This document shows positions 8,667-17,548 of a stretch of 64,000 bases of DNA, piece after piece (the stretch's first letter is position 1; each line of letters opens with the position of its first letter). Under the pieces are notes generated by a model that worked only from the letters and a program-made list of their open reading frames with translations, searched no databases and was not told the DNA's origin. The position numbers and the translations under genes are program-made. The stretch is from the NCBI RefSeq assembly GCF_002483205.1, contig NZ_DLHM01000005.1, positions 939,804-1,003,803 on the forward strand. The letters are read 5' to 3'. Origin of the DNA: Flavihumibacter sp. UBA7668. Lineage in GTDB: Bacteria > Bacteroidota > Bacteroidia > Chitinophagales > Chitinophagaceae.

Positions 8667-11300
8667 ATGAAACAATCAACCATTATTTCGATTGCCATAA
8701 TAGCCGGGCTGTTTTTTATTTTCGGACTGGTAAGCTGGGTGAATGCCATCCTGATACCCTATTTCAAAATTGCCTGTGAACTCAGTAATTTTCAGAGTTA
8801 TCTTGTCGCCTTTGCATTTTATATTTCCTATTTTGTTTTGTCGGTTCCTGCTTCTTTTTTGCTGAAAAAGCTGGGATTCAAAAAAGGAATGATGGTGGGT
8901 TTCTGGATCATGGCTGCCGGTGCCTTTCTTTTTGTGCCCGCTGCCCTTGGAAGAACCTATGCAATTTTCCTGGCGGGATTATTTACCCTTGGCGCCGGGC
9001 TGGCTATTTTGCAAACCGCCGCTAATCCCTATATAACAGTACTGGGTCCGAAAGAGCGGGCAGCGCAAAGAATCAGTATCATGGGAATCTGCAATAAATT
9101 TGCCGGGATACTGGCACCTTTATTATTTGCGGCTGCTATTTTGCGTCCAACTGATGCAGACTTGTTTAAACAAATTCCGTTGATGGAAATGGCAGAACGA
9201 AGTAAGGTACTGGACGAGTTGATCCGCCGCGTTATTGGTCCTTATTCCATTGTTGGAATAGCTTTGATTTTATTGGGAATTTTGGTTCGGTATTCACCCT
9301 TGCCAGAGATCAATACCGATGAAGAAAGTGAAGACCTTGCCGTAGTTAATTCGTCAAAAACCAGTGTGCTGCAATTTCCTCATCTGGTGCTTGGCGCAAT
9401 TGCTATTTTTCTCCATGTGGGAACACAGGTAATTGCCATCGACACCATCATACCTTATGCCGGATCCATGCAGATTGATTTGCTGGAAGCTAAATCCTTC
9501 CCGGGTTACACACTAACGGCAACCATTATCGGATATGTATTGGGTATCATCGCCATTCCCAAATTGATTACACAGGTTACGGCATTGCGAACCTGCACAC
9601 TACTGGGGTTATTATTTTCCGGATTAATCATTTCGGCAAAAGGACCAGTTTCCTTATTGGGACATCAATCGGACGTTTCCATCTGGTTTTTGGTGCTGCT
9701 TGGGCTGGCAAATTCATTGGTATGGGCCGGGATATGGCCGCTTGCACTGGATGGATTAGGGCGATTTACCAAGGTTGGCGCATCTGTTATGATAATGGGG
9801 CTTTGCGGAAATGCCATCATGCCTTTATTGTACGGTTGGGCGGCTGATGCATGGGGACTACGAATGGCCTATCTGGTATTGATCCCCTGTTATCTGTACC
9901 TGATCTTTTATGCATTTTATGGACATCAAATAAGAAACTGGAAAAAAACAGTGGTCAGTATAGCTGTTTTTTCACTAACACTACCTGCAATGGCACAGGA
10001 TATGAAATCCAAACCGGCTTATCGGCTGCTGACAATTGACCCCGGCCATTTTCATGCTGCACTGGTTATGAAAACTTCTTATCCGGAGATTGATACTACC
10101 TGTTATGTATATGCGCCCGATAATCAGGAGACTACTCAGTACCTCCAATTGATTCAGTCTTTTAATAAGCGAAGCATTAATCCCACTAATTGGAATCCAC
10201 AATTATATGCTGAACGCGAATACCTTAAACAGGCATGGATGCAACCACCCGGAAGTATATTGGTGCTGGCGGGTAAAAATCGTCATAAAGCCGATCATAT
10301 TTCCAGCGCTGTTGAGCAAGGCTATGATGTGCTTGCTGATAAGCCAATGGCGATTAATCCTTTCGGATTTCAGCAGCTTGAAAAATCGCTGGAGCAGGCA
10401 AGAAAGGAAGGCCGTATTGTTTTGGATATCATGACGGAGCGATTTGAAATTATCAATATCCTGCAACGAATTTTATTAAATCAACGTGAATTGTTTGGCG
10501 AGCTGGAAAAAGGAACGCCAGAAAACCCGGCTGTGGTAAAAGAAAGTCTGCATCATTACTATAAAATGGTGGCAGGCCAACCCCTACGGCGCCCCGAATG
10601 GCAATATGACCCGTCACAAGCAGGAAGCGGATTGGTAGATGTTACCACCCATTTGATCGATTTGGTGCAATGGACCTGTTTCCCTGAAGTAGAATTGAAG
10701 TATAAGGAAGATATCATGATTCATAGTGCCAGAGAATGGAATACCGCGCTGAGCTTTCCGCAATTTGCTGCTTCTACGGAAGCAAAAAAATGGCCTGATT
10801 ACCTGGCACAATACATCCTGGACGATACTTTACATATTCCATCGAATGGAGAAATACTGTATTCTGTCAGAGGCGTAGTGGTAAAAGTAAAAGTGGAATG
10901 GAATTATAAAGCAGCTGATGGTGGGGGAGATACACATTATTCAGTTGTACGTGGATCGGGTGCTAATTTGGTAATTCGGCAGGGATCCAATGACCGAAAT
11001 GGGGCCAGCCTGTATATTCAATCGCCTAAAGGAAAGGATCTGCCGGAAGATAAATTAAAAAGGGCACTGGAGTTGATTCAGCAAACGTATCCGGATATAG
11101 GTCTGGTAAAAGAGGGACTGGAGTGGAAACTGCTGATTCCGGATCAATACAGAACCGGCCATGAAGCACATTTTGCAAAAGTCACCAGCCAGTTTCTCCA
11201 ATATAAGCAACATGGAAATATGCCGGCATGGGAATGGTTTTTTATGCTGGCAAAATATTATATCACTACCCAATCGCTGTTAATGGCGAAAAGTAAATAG
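8667..11300 (+). CDS. Fusion: FucP-type MFS sugar transporter with C-terminal Gfo/Idh-like oxidoreductase
   Basis: One 877-residue frame with two parts. Residues 1-425 are a complete 12-helix MFS transporter of the fucose/glucose/galactose (FucP) type, with AANPYITVLGP after helix 4 and WPLALDGLGRFTKVGASVM near helix 10. Residues 426-443 (KKTVVSIAVFSLTLPAMA) look like a signal peptide with an AxA cleavage site. Residues 444-877 match a secreted oxidoreductase with a C-terminal domain of the Gfo/Idh type; the start is LLTIDPGHFHAALV and ADKPM stands in the EKP position. MFS C-termini are cytoplasmic, so the extra hydrophobic segment would place the enzyme in the periplasm, tethered or released. 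An A7 run (9942-9948) lies at the junction; a +1 shift there ends the transporter at TAG 9961-9963. It could be a genuine fusion, a slippage-coupled gene pair or a sequence error. Confidence 0.88.
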   Translation: MKQSTIISIAIIAGLFFIFGLVSWVNAILIPYFKIACELSNFQSYLVAFAFYISYFVLSVPASFLLKKLGFKKGMMVGFWIMAAGAFLFVPAALGRTYAIFLAGLFTLGAGLAILQTAANPYITVLGPKERAAQRISIMGICNKFAGILAPLLFAAAILRPTDADLFKQIPLMEMAERSKVLDELIRRVIGPYSIVGIALILLGILVRYSPLPEINTDEESEDLAVVNSSKTSVLQFPHLVLGAIAIFLHVGTQVIAIDTIIPYAGSMQIDLLEAKSFPGYTLTATIIGYVLGIIAIPKLITQVTALRTCTLLGLLFSGLIISAKGPVSLLGHQSDVSIWFLVLLGLANSLVWAGIWPLALDGLGRFTKVGASVMIMGLCGNAIMPLLYGWAADAWGLRMAYLVLIPCYLYLIFYAFYGHQIRNWKKTVVSIAVFSLTLPAMAQDMKSKPAYRLLTIDPGHFHAALVMKTSYPEIDTTCYVYAPDNQETTQYLQLIQSFNKRSINPTNWNPQLYAEREYLKQAWMQPPGSILVLAGKNRHKADHISSAVEQGYDVLADKPMAINPFGFQQLEKSLEQARKEGRIVLDIMTERFEIINILQRILLNQRELFGELEKGTPENPAVVKESLHHYYKMVAGQPLRRPEWQYDPSQAGSGLVDVTTHLIDLVQWTCFPEVELKYKEDIMIHSAREWNTALSFPQFAASTEAKKWPDYLAQYILDDTLHIPSNGEILYSVRGVVVKVKVEWNYKAADGGGDTHYSVVRGSGANLVIRQGSNDRNGASLYIQSPKGKDLPEDKLKRALELIQQTYPDIGLVKEGLEWKLLIPDQYRTGHEAHFAKVTSQFLQYKQHGNMPAWEWFFMLAKYYITTQSLLMAKSK

Positions 11301-11305
11301 AAAAC

Positions 11306-12475
11306 ATGTTCAGTATCATAAATGCCCGGATAATTACACCAGCAGGTGTCATCGAAGATGGATCGCTGACGATTCAGAATGGTGTAATCGTTGATGTGCA
11401 GGAAGGTGGGAAGAGGCCGCCGGAAACTGAATTACTGGATGCTGGCGGGAACTGGCTGGCGCCCGGATTTATTGATATTCATGTTCATGGAGGCGGTGGA
11501 TATGATTTTATGGACAATACGGTAGAAGCTTTTCATGCAATAGCTGAACTGCATGCGAAACATGGAACCACTGCGATGCTACCCACAACACTAAGTAGTG
11601 AATTGGCCGATTTATATAAAACAATAGATTGTTACGAATCTTCGATTACGCACCCTCATTCCGGATCAAGATATTTGGGTTTACATCTGGAGGGTCCTTA
11701 TTTTGCAATGGAGCAGCGCGGCGCACAGGATCCGCGGTATATACGAAATCCTGATCCTGAAGAATATCTGGCCATCATGGAAAAAACAAATAAGATCCGT
11801 AGATGGAGTGCTGCACCTGAATTGCCAGGGGCATTGGAATTTGCTGATGTATGCAGATCGAAAGGAATTTTGCCAGCACTGGCACATACTAATGCAGTGT
11901 ATGATGAAATTTTAAACGGGCTGGCACATGGGTATACACTGGCTACGCATTTGTATTCTGCCATGTCTGGCATAACCAGGAAAAACGGTTTTCGACTGGC
12001 AGGAGCCATAGAATCAAGTTTGTTGCTGGATGAAATTGATGTGGAAGTCATCGCAGATGGGGCGCATTTGCCTGAAGCGCTGTTGAAATTAATTGTGAAA
12101 ATAAAAGGCAGGGAAAAAATCGCTCTTGTAACAGATGCGATGCGCGCTGCCGGAACCAAGGTATCGACCAGTTATTTAGGAAGCAAATCGCATGGATTGG
12201 AAGTAATCATTGAAGATGAAGTGGCCAAATTGCCGGATCGATCTGCATTTGCCGGTAGTGTTGCAACTGCTGATCGCCTGGTTAGAACCATGGTTGAGTT
12301 GGCAGGGGTTTCCATTCCGGATGCCGTATATATGATGAGCACAACACCTGCAAGGATAATGGGCGTCCAGAATAAAATGGGAAGTATAGAAAAAGGAAAA
12401 TTTGCCGATCTGGTTTTGTTTGATGACAATATACAGATTCAACAAACTTTCATTGGGGGCCAGCCGATAATGTAA
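11306..12475 (+). CDS. nagA: N-acetylglucosamine-6-phosphate deacetylase
   Basis: A 389-residue cytoplasmic amidohydrolase that removes acetate from GlcNAc-6-phosphate. Metal and active-site residues expected for NagA are present: HVHG (His59, His61), HLEGPYF with Glu129, His194 in LAHTNAVYDE, His215 in THLYSAMSG and the catalytic Asp277 in LVTDAMRAAG. THLYSAM replaces the more common THLFNAM. The length is normal. It starts 5 bp after the fusion gene and ends 5 bp before the NagB-like gene, inside the operon. No obvious dedicated amino-sugar kinase is encoded in the window, so the 6-phosphate would have to be made by a kinase encoded elsewhere, or the true substrate differs. Confidence 0.93.
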   Translation: MFSIINARIITPAGVIEDGSLTIQNGVIVDVQEGGKRPPETELLDAGGNWLAPGFIDIHVHGGGGYDFMDNTVEAFHAIAELHAKHGTTAMLPTTLSSELADLYKTIDCYESSITHPHSGSRYLGLHLEGPYFAMEQRGAQDPRYIRNPDPEEYLAIMEKTNKIRRWSAAPELPGALEFADVCRSKGILPALAHTNAVYDEILNGLAHGYTLATHLYSAMSGITRKNGFRLAGAIESSLLLDEIDVEVIADGAHLPEALLKLIVKIKGREKIALVTDAMRAAGTKVSTSYLGSKSHGLEVIIEDEVAKLPDRSAFAGSVATADRLVRTMVELAGVSIPDAVYMMSTTPARIMGVQNKMGSIEKGKFADLVLFDDNIQIQQTFIGGQPIM

Positions 12476-12480
12476 AATCT

Positions 12481-13221
12481 ATGGAAATATTAACTTATAC
12501 CAGCCGGAATGAAATGGGTATCGCTGCAGCCAGCATGGTTGCTGATAAAGTGCGTGACTTACAGCAGAGCAAACCGCTTATTTATATGATGTTTGCCGCT
12601 GCACCTTCACAACTTGATTTTTTGGATGCATTTGTACAAGAAGAGCTGAACTGGAAAGGCATTATCGCTTTTCATATGGACGAATATATTGGCCTGCCGG
12701 AAAGCCATCCCGCGTCATTTCGGAATTTTCTAAACCGACATTTATTTGGGAAGGTTGAATTTGGCGCGGTACATCTCATCAATGGAGATTCTTCTGATGC
12801 GCAAATGGAGGCGGAACGGTATGCTGCTTTATTGGAAGCGCATCCGCCTGATATAATTTGTCTGGGTATCGGGGAAAATACCCACCTGGCATTTAATGAT
12901 CCGCATGTAGCAGATTTTAATGATCCTGTATTGGTGAAACGGGTAGATCTGGATCTGGCCTGCAGGCAGCAGCAGGTGAACGATGGTTGTTTTAAGCAGA
13001 TGAATGAGGTGCCGGAATATGCCCTTACGGTTACACTTCCCGGTTTGTATAGAGGGCAGTTTTTATATTGCATGGTACCTGGGAAAAATAAAGCAAAGGC
13101 CGTTTATCAAACGATGATGCAGGAGATTAGTCCGATTTTTCCATCCACTTTATTGCGCATGCATCCGCAGGTTGTCTTATTTTTAGATGAACAAAGTGCG
13201 ACACTGCTGCCATCCAAATAG
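12481..13221 (+). CDS. NagB-like glucosamine-6-phosphate deaminase/isomerase family protein with altered active site
   Basis: A 246-residue protein of the NagB/6-phosphogluconolactonase fold. FHMDEYIGL (Asp67, Glu68) matches the FNMDEYVG motif of NagB, and VLFLDEQSA near the C-terminus fits. Two key regions differ. The phosphate loop, TGGTP or TGSTP in NagB, reads AAAPSQ (residues 39-44). The GNDGHIAFNEP motif reads GENTHLAFNDP (131-141), so E. coli Asp141 aligns with Asn133 and Glu148 with Asp140, while His143 is kept (His135). In E. coli these residues serve ring opening and proton transfer. The protein may therefore act on a different or unphosphorylated amino sugar. Its place between NagA and LacI supports an amino-sugar role. 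Confidence 0.85.
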   Translation: MEILTYTSRNEMGIAAASMVADKVRDLQQSKPLIYMMFAAAPSQLDFLDAFVQEELNWKGIIAFHMDEYIGLPESHPASFRNFLNRHLFGKVEFGAVHLINGDSSDAQMEAERYAALLEAHPPDIICLGIGENTHLAFNDPHVADFNDPVLVKRVDLDLACRQQQVNDGCFKQMNEVPEYALTVTLPGLYRGQFLYCMVPGKNKAKAVYQTMMQEISPIFPSTLLRMHPQVVLFLDEQSATLLPSK

Positions 13222-13229
13222 CAATTAAA

Positions 13230-14291
13230 ATGGAAAAAAAAGAAGAAGAACTGGTAGGTGTTAAGGAGATAGCCCGTCTCGCTAAAGTTTCCATAGCAAC
13301 AGTGGATAGGGTGTTGCATAACCGTACGGGTGTATCAGTAAAAACAAAGGAGAAAATTCAGCAAATAATCAAAGAGTTGAATTACCAACCCAATATTGTG
13401 GCACGTACACTGGCCAGTAGAAAGAAGTTGCGTTTTGCAGTTATTATTCCGGCGGTTTCTCTTGAAACAGCTTTCTGGCAGGCGCCATTGAATGGTATAG
13501 TGCAGGCCGAGTCTGCGTTTCGGCAATATGGAATAGTTGTTGAGAAGTTTTTATTTGATCAGAACGACCGTAAATCGTTTATTGAACAGGCAAAATTATT
13601 ACTGCGAAAGGAGTTTGACGGAGTATTACTTGCACCCATGTTTGTAGAAGAATCCATTCAGTTTGTGGGACAGTGTCAGTTGCGCTTGATTCCGGTAGTA
13701 AATATCAATTCCGATCTGCCCGGACAGGATGGACTTGCTTATATAGGTCCGGATCTTTATCAAAGTGGTTACCTGAGTGCGCATTTGATCAGTTATCTGG
13801 TGAAACCAGATGAAAGTATATTGCTGGTAAATATTTCACGTGAGCTGGATAATGATCACCACCTGATGCGTAAGGAAGAAGGCTTTCGTGCCTATTGGCA
13901 AAAAAAGAAAGCAGTAAATGAGATCATAAAAACGGATATCCAGCAAACTGATTTGCCTGCCATAAAAAAACAACTGAGCAAACACTTGAAAAACTCTTCC
14001 ATCCGGGCAGTATTTGTTACCAATTCCCGGGTAGCTGCAGTGGCAAAAGTGCTGGAAGAATTGGAGCGAACCGACTTACTATTGATTGGATTTGATTTTT
14101 TGGAGGATTCTATTGCTTATCTGAAAAAGGGAGTAATTGATTTTCTGATTTGTCAGAAACCCCAGGAGCAGGGATACCTGGGCATGAAGGCGCTTTATGA
14201 TAAACTGGTATTACATCAGGAAATCCAAAAAAATCAGTTCATGCCCATTGATATTATTACGCGTGAGAATTATGTGTTTTATAATAACTGA
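13230..14291 (+). CDS. LacI-family transcriptional regulator
   Basis: A 353-residue regulator. The N-terminal helix-turn-helix is VKEIARLAKVSIATVDRVL (residues 8-26), followed by the hinge region NYQPNIVARTLAS. A periplasmic-binding-protein-like effector domain fills the rest (about 65-345) and is closest in style to the Peripla_BP_4 group that binds sugars. It lies inside the operon, 8 bp after the NagB-like gene and 12 bp before the FAD oxidoreductase gene, so it probably senses an intermediate of this pathway and represses or activates its own operon. The palindrome GTACGTAC at 7262-7269 is a candidate operator. Confidence 0.93.
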   Translation: MEKKEEELVGVKEIARLAKVSIATVDRVLHNRTGVSVKTKEKIQQIIKELNYQPNIVARTLASRKKLRFAVIIPAVSLETAFWQAPLNGIVQAESAFRQYGIVVEKFLFDQNDRKSFIEQAKLLLRKEFDGVLLAPMFVEESIQFVGQCQLRLIPVVNINSDLPGQDGLAYIGPDLYQSGYLSAHLISYLVKPDESILLVNISRELDNDHHLMRKEEGFRAYWQKKKAVNEIIKTDIQQTDLPAIKKQLSKHLKNSSIRAVFVTNSRVAAVAKVLEELERTDLLLIGFDFLEDSIAYLKKGVIDFLICQKPQEQGYLGMKALYDKLVLHQEIQKNQFMPIDIITRENYVFYNN

Positions 14292-14303
14292 AAATCCAAC
14301 TTC

Positions 14304-16028
14304 ATGAAAAGAAGAAATTTTCTGGAAAGGTTGTTGGTCAGCAGCGGTGGAGTTGTTGCGGCACCTCTGGCTGGTATTGGGGAAATAATTGAAACAAAAG
14401 CCAATCCTGCAGGATATGAAAAAAAGGAACATAATATGGAATCCTTAACTGCTGATTTAGTGATTGCTGGAGCGGGCATGGGAGGTTTGGCAGCAGCCCT
14501 GGCAGCACTTCGAAATAAACAAACAGTAATATTAACGGAAGAAACGGATTGGATAGGCGGACAGGTATCGCAACAGGGAGTACCACCTGATGAACATCAG
14601 TGGATTGAAACACACGGATGCACTCAATTGTACCGGGATTGGCGGAACCGGATCAGAAACTATTACAAACAGAATTATCCGCTTACGGAGGAAGCAAGGC
14701 AACGTCAAAATTTCAATCCCGGTGATGGAGCCGTATCCCGTCTTTGTCATGAGCCAAGGGTAGCTGTGGCTGTATTTATGGATATGCTTGCGCCTTATTT
14801 AAGCACAGGTCAGTTAATACTGTTACTTGAGCATAAAGCAGTAAAAGCAGAATATAGTCAAAATCGCGTACTGTCATTGGTCGTAAAGGGGCAAAATGGG
14901 AATGACAGGCAACTGATTGCACCTTATTTCATTGATGCTACCGAATTAGGTGATTTACTACCGATGACTGGTACGGAATATATAACCGGAACGGAATCAA
15001 AAGCAGAAACGGGAGAGTTGCATGCACCTGAAAAAACGGATCCAATCAATAATCAATCGTTCACCTGCTGTTTTGCTATTGATTATGTTCCTGGTGAAAA
15101 TCATATCATTCCGGAGCCGGAAGAATATTCTTTTTGGAAGCGTCATGTTCCGGATCTGCATCCGGCATGGGCTGGAAAATTATTGGACTTACACTATTCT
15201 GATCCAAGATCGCTTAAGCCAAAGAAACTGGGTTTTCATCCGGAAGGGATTCCGCTGGGTGATGTTTTAAACCTCTGGAACTATCGAAAAATAATTAATA
15301 AAAACAATTTTATTAAAGGAGCTTATTCTGGAGACATTACTATCGTTAACTGGCCTCAAAATGATTATATGCTGGGAAATATTGTGGATGTTACGGATAA
15401 AGAACGCAAGTTTCATATCAATCGGGCAAAGCAATTAAGTCTGTCTCTTTTATATTGGCTTCAAACGGAAGCCCCCAGGCCTGATGGCGGGAAGGGCTGG
15501 CCCGGTATACGATTACGCAAAGATGTTATGGGTACAGAAGATGGGTTGGCAAAATATCCCTATGTGCGTGAAGCAAGGAGGATTAAAGCTTTGTTTACAG
15601 TGAAAGAAGAACATGTGGGCAGAGAACAACGGATTAAAATCACAGGTGATGCAAATGTGAAATGGGGAGCAAATTTTGTAGATAGCGTTGGGGTTGGATA
15701 TTACCATATTGATTTGCATCCATCCAGTAATAAAGTAAACTACGTTGATTTTGGATCGCTGCCATTTCAGATTCCATTGGGTTCTTTAATTCCAATAAGG
15801 ATGGAAAATCTGTTGCCGGCGAATAAAAATATTGGAACGACTCATATCACCAATGGATGCTACCGGCTGCATCCCGTTGAATGGAGTATTGGAGAAGCAG
15901 TTGGGTGCCTGGTTTCTTTTGCGAAAGAACATTCCCTTTCACCCAAGAAAATACGGGAAGAAAAATTAAAAGAATTTCAACAATTTATTAAAAGCCAGGG
16001 AGTGGAAACTGAATGGCCAAAAAACTAA
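14304..16028 (+). CDS. Tat-exported FAD-dependent oxidoreductase
   Basis: A 574-residue flavoprotein. Residues 1-33 resemble a Tat signal (MKRRNFLERLL then a hydrophobic stretch), fitting a cofactor-bearing exported enzyme. The FAD-binding Rossmann motif is ADLVIAGAGMGGLAAALAA, followed by TEETDWIGGQ and HGCTQLYRDWRNRIR, features of the FAD_oxidored group common in Bacteroidota and Planctomycetes. PYFIDATELGDLLPMTG is the second FAD contact region. The reaction is unknown for most members; oxidation of sugars or amino sugars has been proposed. Its place between LacI and a Gfo/Idh gene, 9-12 bp from each, indicates a step in the same pathway. It could supply a keto or lactone product for the Gfo/Idh enzymes. 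Confidence 0.88.
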   Translation: MKRRNFLERLLVSSGGVVAAPLAGIGEIIETKANPAGYEKKEHNMESLTADLVIAGAGMGGLAAALAALRNKQTVILTEETDWIGGQVSQQGVPPDEHQWIETHGCTQLYRDWRNRIRNYYKQNYPLTEEARQRQNFNPGDGAVSRLCHEPRVAVAVFMDMLAPYLSTGQLILLLEHKAVKAEYSQNRVLSLVVKGQNGNDRQLIAPYFIDATELGDLLPMTGTEYITGTESKAETGELHAPEKTDPINNQSFTCCFAIDYVPGENHIIPEPEEYSFWKRHVPDLHPAWAGKLLDLHYSDPRSLKPKKLGFHPEGIPLGDVLNLWNYRKIINKNNFIKGAYSGDITIVNWPQNDYMLGNIVDVTDKERKFHINRAKQLSLSLLYWLQTEAPRPDGGKGWPGIRLRKDVMGTEDGLAKYPYVREARRIKALFTVKEEHVGREQRIKITGDANVKWGANFVDSVGVGYYHIDLHPSSNKVNYVDFGSLPFQIPLGSLIPIRMENLLPANKNIGTTHITNGCYRLHPVEWSIGEAVGCLVSFAKEHSLSPKKIREEKLKEFQQFIKSQGVETEWPKN

Positions 16029-16037
16029 CTTACTGTA

Positions 16038-17036
16038 ATGAAAAACACAACCCTTAACCGAAAGAGTTTTATTCTCCAATCTTCACTGGCTGGGATTGCA
16101 TTGGCTATGCCTACCTGGATGATGGCCGGTGCAGTGTCTCCAGCTCAGACAGGTAAACGTATTGGGATTATTGGGTTGGATACCTCCCATAGCATCGCTT
16201 TTGCCAAATGGTTTAATCGGGATCAGGCCGATGGTGAAACCGGTGGATTCAAAGTAGTAGCTGCCTATCCGCAGGGCAGTTTGGACATAGTTTCCAGTAC
16301 ATCCCGAATACCGGCGAATACGGAAGAGATAAAAAAATACGGTGTAAGCATAGCCTCCTCCATTGCTGAATTATTAAATCAGGTGGATGTTGTTTGTCTT
16401 GAAACGAATGATGGAAGACGACATCTGGAACAGGCTATTGAAGTTTTCCAGGCAGGCAAAACGGTTTTTATAGATAAACCTGTTACAGCATCATTAAAAG
16501 ATGCCATTTCACTTTATGAAGCTGCTGAGAAGTACAAAGTTCCTGTTTTTTCCAGCTCCTCCCTTCGCTATACTGCCAATACAAAATTGGTGGCTAAAGG
16601 AGACTTTGGTTCAGTTCTGGGAGCGGATACCTATAGCCCGGCAACCATTGAAAAAACACATCCTGATTTATTCTGGTATGGAATCCATGGGGTAGAAATG
16701 TTGTATGCAGTATTGGGTACCGGATGTCGTTCGGTTTACAGATCCTATAGCCCGGATGCGGATTTGGTAATAGGTGAATGGGCCGATGGACGAATTGGCA
16801 CATTCAGAGGCACACGAAAAGGGAAAGCTGATTTTGGCGGTACAGCATTTTGTGAAAAAGCGAATGTGCAACTGGGGCCATTTGCCGGCTATATTTCTTT
16901 GTTAGAGGAAATAGTTCGATTTTTCCAAACGGGTATAGCCCCGGTTTCTCCAAAAGAAACGATTGAGTTAATTGCTTTCATGGAAGCAGCGGACAAAAGT
17001 CGCAAAAAAGGAAAAGCAATCAGGTTGTCGGTATAA
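16038..17036 (+). CDS. Exported Gfo/Idh/MocA family oxidoreductase (GLDTSH type)
   Basis: A 332-residue protein, last gene of the operon. The N-terminus has a Tat-like RKSF followed by a hydrophobic segment ending near AMPTWMMAGA, so export is likely, though the single Arg-Lys pair leaves the route open. The nucleotide-binding loop is KRIGIIGLDTSHSIAFAKW, a GLDTSH variant instead of GxGxxG. FIDKPV stands at the EKP position, keeping the Lys. At 332 residues it is shorter than the first Gfo/Idh protein of the operon and has a reduced C-terminal domain. It begins 9 bp after the FAD enzyme and ends 8 bp before a convergent gene, with no clear terminator visible. Confidence 0.88.
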   Translation: MKNTTLNRKSFILQSSLAGIALAMPTWMMAGAVSPAQTGKRIGIIGLDTSHSIAFAKWFNRDQADGETGGFKVVAAYPQGSLDIVSSTSRIPANTEEIKKYGVSIASSIAELLNQVDVVCLETNDGRRHLEQAIEVFQAGKTVFIDKPVTASLKDAISLYEAAEKYKVPVFSSSSLRYTANTKLVAKGDFGSVLGADTYSPATIEKTHPDLFWYGIHGVEMLYAVLGTGCRSVYRSYSPDADLVIGEWADGRIGTFRGTRKGKADFGGTAFCEKANVQLGPFAGYISLLEEIVRFFQTGIAPVSPKETIELIAFMEAADKSRKKGKAIRLSV

Positions 17037-17044
17037 GATCCGGC

Positions 17045-17548
17045 TTAATTTATGACATGAGCAAAGTAGACTATTGAATAACTGAATATACAGCCAAAAT
17101 TGGCAATATTCCATGTTCGGAACAGGGCCTCTTTCTGTCTGTCCTTTCGGGTAAGTAAAATAGCCAGAAACCAGAAAAGAAAGGAGAGTATTAAATCCAT
17201 CCAGTCAAATCTTCCATTGGATAATTGGAGTAACTGAAAAATTTCCATTACTACAGCAATAATAATGGGAGCCGGTGTCAGGTTGAATTGCCGCCCTTTT
17301 ATTTCAAGAAAAAAATACGTTGAAATAATGCTTATACAAAAGATCCAAAGACCCTCAGGAAGAGAATATATAATCCAGTCTGCCAATGGCAGCAGGGTTT
17401 GAACTTCTGATTTCATTGCGCTGTATTTTTCCCAGGAGATGAGCGCTATGATCAGCTGATTTACAAGGGTCTTATCTGTTCTGTAAATAACATAAATGTA
17501 CAAACTCATTAACAGCGAAAACCCAATGGCGTACCGGTATTGTTTCAT
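17045..17548 (-). CDS. VanZ-like membrane protein
   Basis: A 167-residue protein with about five hydrophobic segments. The region MEIFQLLQLSNGRFDWMDLILSFLFWFLA-like (quoted in parts: MEIFQLLQ, NGRFDWMDL) matches the VanZ pattern of E-x-x-Q...GR-x-D-x-x-D. The family is integral to the inner membrane; most members have no proven function and the name comes from a teicoplanin-resistance accessory protein. Its start overlaps the methyltransferase stop by 4 bp (ATGA), so the two genes are translationally coupled. It is convergent with the amino-sugar operon. The identification rests on this short motif and topology, so confidence is moderate. Confidence 0.65.
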   Translation of the reverse strand: MKQYRYAIGFSLLMSLYIYVIYRTDKTLVNQLIIALISWEKYSAMKSEVQTLLPLADWIIYSLPEGLWIFCISIISTYFFLEIKGRQFNLTPAPIIIAVVMEIFQLLQLSNGRFDWMDLILSFLFWFLAILLTRKDRQKEALFRTWNIANFGCIFSYSIVYFAHVIN

